Shown one piece after another: positions 13,938 to 17,730 of a stretch of 17,730 nucleotides of DNA (position 1 is the first letter of the stretch; each line of letters opens with the position of its first letter). The position numbers were made by a program, and so were the translations under genes. The stretch covers positions 1 through 17,730 of the forward strand of contig JBKHBT010000069.1 in NCBI GenBank assembly GCA_046542255.1. The letters run 5' to 3'. The notes beneath the pieces are model-generated. The model worked only from the letters and a program-made list of their open reading frames with translations, was not told the origin of the DNA and did no database searches. Source of the DNA: JBKHBT01 sp046542255 (GTDB lineage: Bacteria > UBP14 > UBA6098 > JBKHBT01).

Positions 13938-14363
13938 GTGAAAAAGACATTAATTTTAGCATTCGCAATTCTACTAATTGCAGGATTAGCTTTTGGCGAA
14001 GAAGAAAAAGCCGACACAGACAATACGATTAAAGTATATTCTGATTTTGCAGAAGCCAAAGAAACCGGTAAAACAGTTCTTTGCTTTTTTTACACTCAAA
14101 AATCATGTGCATGTACCAATAAAAAATGCAAATCGGCTATGGATCTAATGCATGGCATTCGTAAAGGCCTACCAGAGGATATCGCATATTGCGAATTAGA
14201 AACTGCCGATCATGCAGATTTAGTGAAAGAATATCGACTTGTTAGCCCTCCGGTGGTTTTGATTTTTAATCAGGAAGGCAAGCAAGTTTCAAGATTGGAT
14301 TCATGGAAGATAAAGAAACAAAATATCGAAGCAGAACTTGAGAAGCTCGATAAGGATAACTAA
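13938..14363 (+). CDS. exported Cys-rich thioredoxin-like protein (ArsF-like)
   Basis: A 141-residue periplasmic protein: signal peptide at 1-20 (MKKTLILAFAILLIAGLAFG), then a thioredoxin-like fold. The redox region FFYTQKSCACTNKKCKS holds C57, C59 and C64, with further Cys at C49 and C85, in place of the usual CxxC. The cis-Pro strand is LVSPPVVLIFNQEGK, as in thioredoxins. The plan and context match the small proteins called ArsF-like (nitrophenyl-organoarsenical reductase subunit family) found beside CcdA-like ArsG genes; assignment is from layout, not search. The start is GTG with AAAAGGAG overlapping the end of the repressor gene. The stop overlaps the next ATG by one base (TAATG). It probably receives or gives electrons through the membrane protein encoded next. 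Confidence 0.75.
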   Translation: MKKTLILAFAILLIAGLAFGEEEKADTDNTIKVYSDFAEAKETGKTVLCFFYTQKSCACTNKKCKSAMDLMHGIRKGLPEDIAYCELETADHADLVKEYRLVSPPVVLIFNQEGKQVSRLDSWKIKKQNIEAELEKLDKDN

Positions 14364-15055
14364 TGGTTGAAAATCTGATTTCGCAATTTGAAGTTGCTGT
14401 TTCCAGCAATCCATGGATGGCGCTTGTTCTGGTATTCCTTGGAGGGCTGATGACGGCTGCTAATCCATGCGTTATTGCATCTGTTCCGCTGTTGATTGGC
14501 TTTTTAGCCGGCCGAGAAGAGAATAAGAGTGTTGGAAGGTCTTTTGTTCTTTCACTATCATTCACAATTGGACTTATTATTATGTTCACTGGCATGGGGC
14601 TTCTGGCGGCTTTGGTTGGCTTTATGTTCGGCGATATAGGCTCGGCATGGAAATACATTATTGGAGCCGTATGCCTGATTATGGGTTTGCATCTAATGGG
14701 TGTCTTTGGCTTCTCGATACCGACTCCTGGCTTTGTAAAACCCAAATTTGGTGGCATTTTGGCTGCTGGCTTTCTGGGTTTGGTTTTTGGTATTGTATCA
14801 GCGCCTTGTGCTGCTCCAATTCTTGTCATATTGCTCACATATATAGCCTCGACCGGTAATATTTTATGGGGTGCGATATTGCTTTTGGTCTATTCATTTG
14901 CTCATTGTATTCTGATTCTTATCGCCGGAACATCGATGGGGGCTGCAAAGACACTTATCGAGTCTAAGGGAGTAAAAAACTTCAATAAATGGTTTAAAAG
15001 AATCGGCGGTGTTTTGATTATATTTGTCGGTTTATATCTAATAATATTAAGTTAA
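14363..15055 (+). CDS. CcdA/DsbD-like membrane thiol transporter (ArsG-like)
   Basis: A 230-residue inner-membrane protein with about six transmembrane segments. The two CcdA cysteines, each beside proline, are present: C36 in AANPCVIASVP and C149 in VSAPCAAPILV. They would form a transmembrane disulfide that passes electrons from cytosolic thioredoxin to the outside. The length is that of short CcdA proteins. Close relatives in organoarsenical gene clusters are annotated as ArsG-type permeases, so export rather than electron transfer is an alternative. The ATG overlaps the previous stop codon, and AAGGATA provides a ribosome site within the upstream gene. The small thioredoxin gene follows nine bases after the stop. 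Confidence 0.88.
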   Translation: MVENLISQFEVAVSSNPWMALVLVFLGGLMTAANPCVIASVPLLIGFLAGREENKSVGRSFVLSLSFTIGLIIMFTGMGLLAALVGFMFGDIGSAWKYIIGAVCLIMGLHLMGVFGFSIPTPGFVKPKFGGILAAGFLGLVFGIVSAPCAAPILVILLTYIASTGNILWGAILLLVYSFAHCILILIAGTSMGAAKTLIESKGVKNFNKWFKRIGGVLIIFVGLYLIILS

Positions 15056-15064
15056 GGAGAAAAA

Positions 15065-15307
15065 ATGGAAATCAAAGTATTAGGAACTGGCTGCACAAAA
15101 TGTAAAAAGCTCGAAGAATATGTCAATAAAGCCGTAGAAGAACTTTCAGTCGAGGCAGATGTTGAGAAAGTCGAAGAAATCGATAAAATAATGCAATATG
15201 GCGTAATGGGAACACCTGCTTTAATCATCGATGGAAAAGTTATCTTCTCTGGCAAAGTAGGATCGATACCGACCGTAAAAGAGGCAATTCAGAAGGCATC
15301 TAAATAA
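15065..15307 (+). CDS. small thioredoxin-fold protein, TM0996/MTH895 type
   Basis: An 80-residue cytosolic protein with one CxxC (C10-T-K-C13 in VLGTGCTKCKKLEEYVN) and the cis-Pro strand VMGTPALIIDGKVIFSG, the pattern of the redox-active disulfide protein 2 group. It is shorter than classical thioredoxin by the first beta-alpha unit. It could reduce the CcdA-like protein from the inside or transfer metal(loid) thiols to the permease; family members are often linked to permeases of the following type. TAAGGAG overlapping the previous stop gives a strong ribosome site, and its own stop overlaps the permease ATG (TAATG), so the two are translationally coupled. Confidence 0.9.
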   Translation: MEIKVLGTGCTKCKKLEEYVNKAVEELSVEADVEKVEEIDKIMQYGVMGTPALIIDGKVIFSGKVGSIPTVKEAIQKASK

Positions 15308-16599
15308 TGAATATTCGTGAAGAATGGAAATGGCTTGTAATAGTTGTAATTGCTATTGGAGCTGCTTTTTATTTACCTATAGAAAATCAGGGTTTCCTGG
15401 ATGCAATCTATGAAGCCCTATGGATGGTAAAAGACTACGCCCGTGAGCATATTATTTTATGTTTATTACCGGCCTTCTTTATTGCTGGAGCAGTCGCTGT
15501 ATTTCTTAGCAAAGAATGGATAGGAAAGTATCTTGGCGGACAGGCCAATAAATTTGTTTCCTATGGCGTAGCTTCTGTCTCGGGTGTAATCCTTGCTGTA
15601 TGCTCCTGTACGGTACTTCCGCTTTTTGCCGGTATCCAGAAACGAGGCGCGGGGATTGGCCCTGCAACCACCTTCTTATATAGCGGGCCGGCAATAAATG
15701 TTCTGGCTATTGTTCTGTCAATGCGAATACTGGGCTTTGAGCTTGGAATGGCCAGAATGATCGGTGCAATAATATTTAGTATTGTAATTGGCCTTCTGAT
15801 GCATCTTTTCTTTGGCAAAGATGACCACAAAGGCGAATTCCATTTAGCAGGCAGCGAAGATGAAAGGCCGATCTGGCAAAATACCATTTTTATCGGCTCT
15901 ATGGTCGGGATATTGATTTTCGCAAATCTCGGCGATGTTGGCCCGAATAATGCGATTCTGAGTTTCCTATTTTCGATTAAATGGCTCTTAGTAGCGATAT
16001 TCTCGACAATATTTTTTGCATCATTATCGCTCTGGTTCGATATCAAATGGTGGAAAATTATTGCAGCATATATTGTTGTAGCGCTTTCTGTAATAATTTT
16101 CCCTGGGAAATATCTGCTTCATTTCATAGTCGCCTTTTTCGCACTTCTACTAATTGCGATTGGCGATGATTCTGAAATCAATGAATGGTTCGGCGAGAGC
16201 TGGATTTTTGCCAAGCAGATTCTACCGCTGCTTTTGGCTGGTGTTGTTGTTGCTGGCTTTCTTTTGGGCAGGCCTAATGCAGGCGCAGGAATTATCCCTG
16301 CCGAATGGGTATCCAATGCAGTTGGTGGCAATAGCTTCTGGGCAAACCTGGCAGCATCTGTGGCCGGGGCATTTATGTATTTCGCGACTTTAACCGAAGT
16401 ACCTATTCTCGAAGGCCTCATTGGAAGCGGTATGGGCAAAGGTCCCGCTTTGGCACTTCTTTTGGCTGGGCCGGCGGTTTCATTGCCGAATATGCTTGTC
16501 ATAAGAAGCATCATTGGAACCAAGAAGACTTTAGTATTTGTAGCATTGGTTATTTCAATGGCTACTGTATCAGGAATGATATACGGAGCCTTATTCTAG
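15307..16599 (+). CDS. ArsP-type permease (PF03773 family)
   Basis: A 430-residue inner-membrane protein with about ten to twelve hydrophobic segments in two halves. The first half carries the family signature VCSCTVLPLFAGIQKRGAG followed by GPATTFLYSGPAINVL; C99 and C101 form the C-S-C pair. The second half repeats the plan (ATLTEVPILEGLIGSGMGKG, then LLLAGPAVSLPNMLVI), an internal inverted duplication. A charged cytosolic loop (GKDDHKGEFHLAGSEDERP) lies between them. Members of this family export trivalent organoarsenicals (ArsP); others have unknown cargo, so the substrate is a metal(loid)-thiol species only by inference. It is the last gene of the operon. A hairpin terminator lies 62 bases after its stop. 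Confidence 0.92.
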   Translation: MNIREEWKWLVIVVIAIGAAFYLPIENQGFLDAIYEALWMVKDYAREHIILCLLPAFFIAGAVAVFLSKEWIGKYLGGQANKFVSYGVASVSGVILAVCSCTVLPLFAGIQKRGAGIGPATTFLYSGPAINVLAIVLSMRILGFELGMARMIGAIIFSIVIGLLMHLFFGKDDHKGEFHLAGSEDERPIWQNTIFIGSMVGILIFANLGDVGPNNAILSFLFSIKWLLVAIFSTIFFASLSLWFDIKWWKIIAAYIVVALSVIIFPGKYLLHFIVAFFALLLIAIGDDSEINEWFGESWIFAKQILPLLLAGVVVAGFLLGRPNAGAGIIPAEWVSNAVGGNSFWANLAASVAGAFMYFATLTEVPILEGLIGSGMGKGPALALLLAGPAVSLPNMLVIRSIIGTKKTLVFVALVISMATVSGMIYGALF

Positions 16600-16612
16600 A
16601 AAATATAGCGGC

Positions 16613-17730
16613 CTATTTTATATAAAAGGCCCGGAAAATATAGACACTATCAACCCACAGGTGGGCTTTAATAAAATAAAGCCCACTTTTTGTATTAGGC
16701 GAAGGCTCCCAAATAAAATTTTGCTGATGGTTCAAAATTTCCGAGAAAATCATTTTACCAGTTATATCATATATTTCAACTTGCTTAATTGGATTTTCGA
16801 AGACGATTTCCAATTTGCTATTGAAAGGATTTGGATATGCTGATATGGTAGAATGGCAATTGTTTATTTCTTCAATGGATTCATCGCTAAAAACTCTATC
16901 CAAAAAGTCTTTCATTCTATGCTTCTGAATCGGCCAATCAAATTCTGGCATCGAACCATGTCCGGCATGGTCGATTAAATATAACTCATGGTCGATACCA
17001 TATTCACTGAGCGCGCTATCTAATAGAACACTCTGATATGGTGGGACTGTGCAATCGAATGTACCATGAAAAACGATATGAGGAACATCGCTCGAATCGA
17101 GATATGACAAAGGATTGGCATAGACGGCGCGATTCGGGCATTCCAGAATCGGGCAGCCGAGAAGCATCGATGCTGGCGATGTCGGAGATTCGTGGTCGGG
17201 ATATGATTCGCATGAATCTGGTGGCGTGTCAGGATAATGGCCATTCATTGTAAGAAAATCCACAGAGCCATAGAAATCGCAGACTGCATGAATATCACTG
17301 GAAACATGCGAATTGCCCAAATCGAGATTCTCCAGGCTATCGACACCATTTGTTGTGCCAACAAATACCGCTAAATGGCCACCAGCCGAAGAACCTCCGA
17401 CAGCAAACCTTGTGGTATCGATCATATACTCTTCGGCATTGGCCTTGAGAAACCTTATCGCTGCTTTGCAATCGTAAATTTGAGCCGGGAAAAGTGTATC
17501 AGTCGATAAGCGATAGTTTATGTCGGCGATAATATAGCCATTATGATATAATAAATCGCATCTTCGGTATGCTCCGCCTTTGGAGCCTGAAAAAAAGGCG
17601 CCACCATGTATCCACATGAGGATTGGCGCCGGCTCGGTTAGTGAATCGGGAATATAGATATCCAGAAAATGTTTTTCATCACCATCGCCGACATAATCGA
17701 CATCCGAATAAGTCGGCGGTATTTGCGCGA
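16613..17730 (-). CDS. secreted HSL-type alpha/beta hydrolase with type A sorting tail (5' end outside window)
   Basis: At least 371 residues; the frame stays open to the right edge and reads ...DVDYVGDGDEKHFLDIYIPDS...PAPIL before the HGGAF motif, so the apparent ATG at 17617 is internal and the true start lies outside. The oxyanion motif HGGAF is near 17608, the nucleophile is the Ser in GGSSAGG (codon 17389-17387), the acid is probably the Asp in HGTFDCTVPP and the base His lies in DHAGHG. This is an esterase/lipase fold of the hormone-sensitive-lipase/BD-FAE type. A type A sorting domain follows: ISAYPNPFNSKLEIVF, VEIYDITGKMIF and SGLYFIKAH, as in type IX-exported proteins. It is probably secreted, acting on esters outside the cell; the substrate is unknown. 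It converges on the permease operon, whose terminator lies inside this coding sequence. Confidence 0.88.
   Translation of the reverse strand, partial: AQIPPTYSDVDYVGDGDEKHFLDIYIPDSLTEPAPILMWIHGGAFFSGSKGGAYRRCDLLYHNGYIIADINYRLSTDTLFPAQIYDCKAAIRFLKANAEEYMIDTTRFAVGGSSAGGHLAVFVGTTNGVDSLENLDLGNSHVSSDIHAVCDFYGSVDFLTMNGHYPDTPPDSCESYPDHESPTSPASMLLGCPILECPNRAVYANPLSYLDSSDVPHIVFHGTFDCTVPPYQSVLLDSALSEYGIDHELYLIDHAGHGSMPEFDWPIQKHRMKDFLDRVFSDESIEEINNCHSTISAYPNPFNSKLEIVFENPIKQVEIYDITGKMIFSEILNHQQNFIWEPSPNTKSGLYFIKAHLWVDSVYIFRAFYIK
16661..16691 (+). terminator. intrinsic terminator of the arsR-permease operon
   Basis: GTGGGCTTTA (16661-16670) and TAAAGCCCAC (16677-16686) are exact inverted copies with the six-base loop ATAAAA, followed by T5 (16687-16691). 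It acts on the plus strand, but lies within the 3' coding part of the convergent hydrolase gene, where it encodes SGLYFIKAH of the sorting tail. Confidence 0.9.

Noticed and set aside
14266..14838. 190-codon open frame on the minus strand
   Set aside because: It is antisense to the CcdA-like gene, with low-complexity Pro/Lys-rich content expected of the reverse of a membrane protein gene.
15561..16046. 161-codon open frame on the minus strand
   Set aside because: It is antisense to the permease gene with no recognisable domain.
17617..17617. ATG 17617 as the start of the hydrolase
   Set aside because: The frame stays open to the right edge, and upstream codons give a typical ...LDIYIPDS...PAPIL lead-in to HGGAF, so this ATG is internal.
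1..17730. CRISPR array, tRNA or rRNA gene, insertion sequence, prophage genes
   Set aside because: No regularly spaced repeats, no cloverleaf with a tRNA-like T-loop, no transposase, integrase or phage genes were seen on either strand.

Overview
The window is a moderately AT-rich bacterial segment carrying eleven complete genes and one partial gene. It looks like a Gram-negative, FCB-type bacterium. It has a TonB-dependent outer-membrane receptor, and two secreted proteins with the two C-terminal tails typical of type IX-like export (a gliding-motility-type FlgD-like tail and a PNPFN... type A tail). Unlike Bacteroidota, genes here have clear Shine-Dalgarno sequences, and three intergenic regions show TTGACA-like / N17 / TATNAT promoters. 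I therefore favour a less studied FCB-related lineage (Cloacimonadota, Fibrobacterota or WOR-3-like). This is inference; no rRNA or phylogenetic marker gene is present.

Layout. (1) 100-3549, minus strand: flavodoxin, alanine racemase (alr), a GNAT acetyltransferase and a second PLP racemase of the alanine/ornithine racemase family, the last two one base apart. (2) 3719-5884, minus: a large secreted multi-domain protein with a sorting tail, read from a near-consensus promoter. (3) 6219-9761, plus: an orphan hybrid sensor kinase, PocR - five PAS - HisKA - HATPase - receiver. (4) 9900-12683, plus: a small membrane protein and a TonB-dependent receptor behind two TTAGG-N4-CCTAR sites, with a perfect 12-bp hairpin between the cistrons and a textbook terminator after the receptor. 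(5) 12942-13379, minus: bacteriohemerythrin. (6) 13618-16599, plus: a compact five-gene operon of ArsR-type repressor, exported Cys-rich thioredoxin-like protein, CcdA-like membrane thiol carrier, small CxxC thioredoxin-fold protein and ArsP-type permease. Its genes are tightly coupled (two TAATG overlaps), it has a palindromic operator over the predicted start site, and a terminator hairpin follows. (7) 16613 to the right edge, minus: a secreted HSL-type alpha/beta hydrolase with a type A sorting tail, whose N-terminus lies outside the window.

How the parts fit: region 6 is the most system-like. An ArsR sensor controls a thiol relay (cytosolic CxxC protein, membrane CcdA, periplasmic Cys-rich protein) next to a permease with a CSC motif, which suggests redox-assisted export or detoxification of a metalloid or organometalloid. 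Region 4 looks like a metal-regulated uptake unit. Region 1 suggests D-amino-acid metabolism with two unrelated-in-detail racemases. The links between regions are not proven by the sequence.
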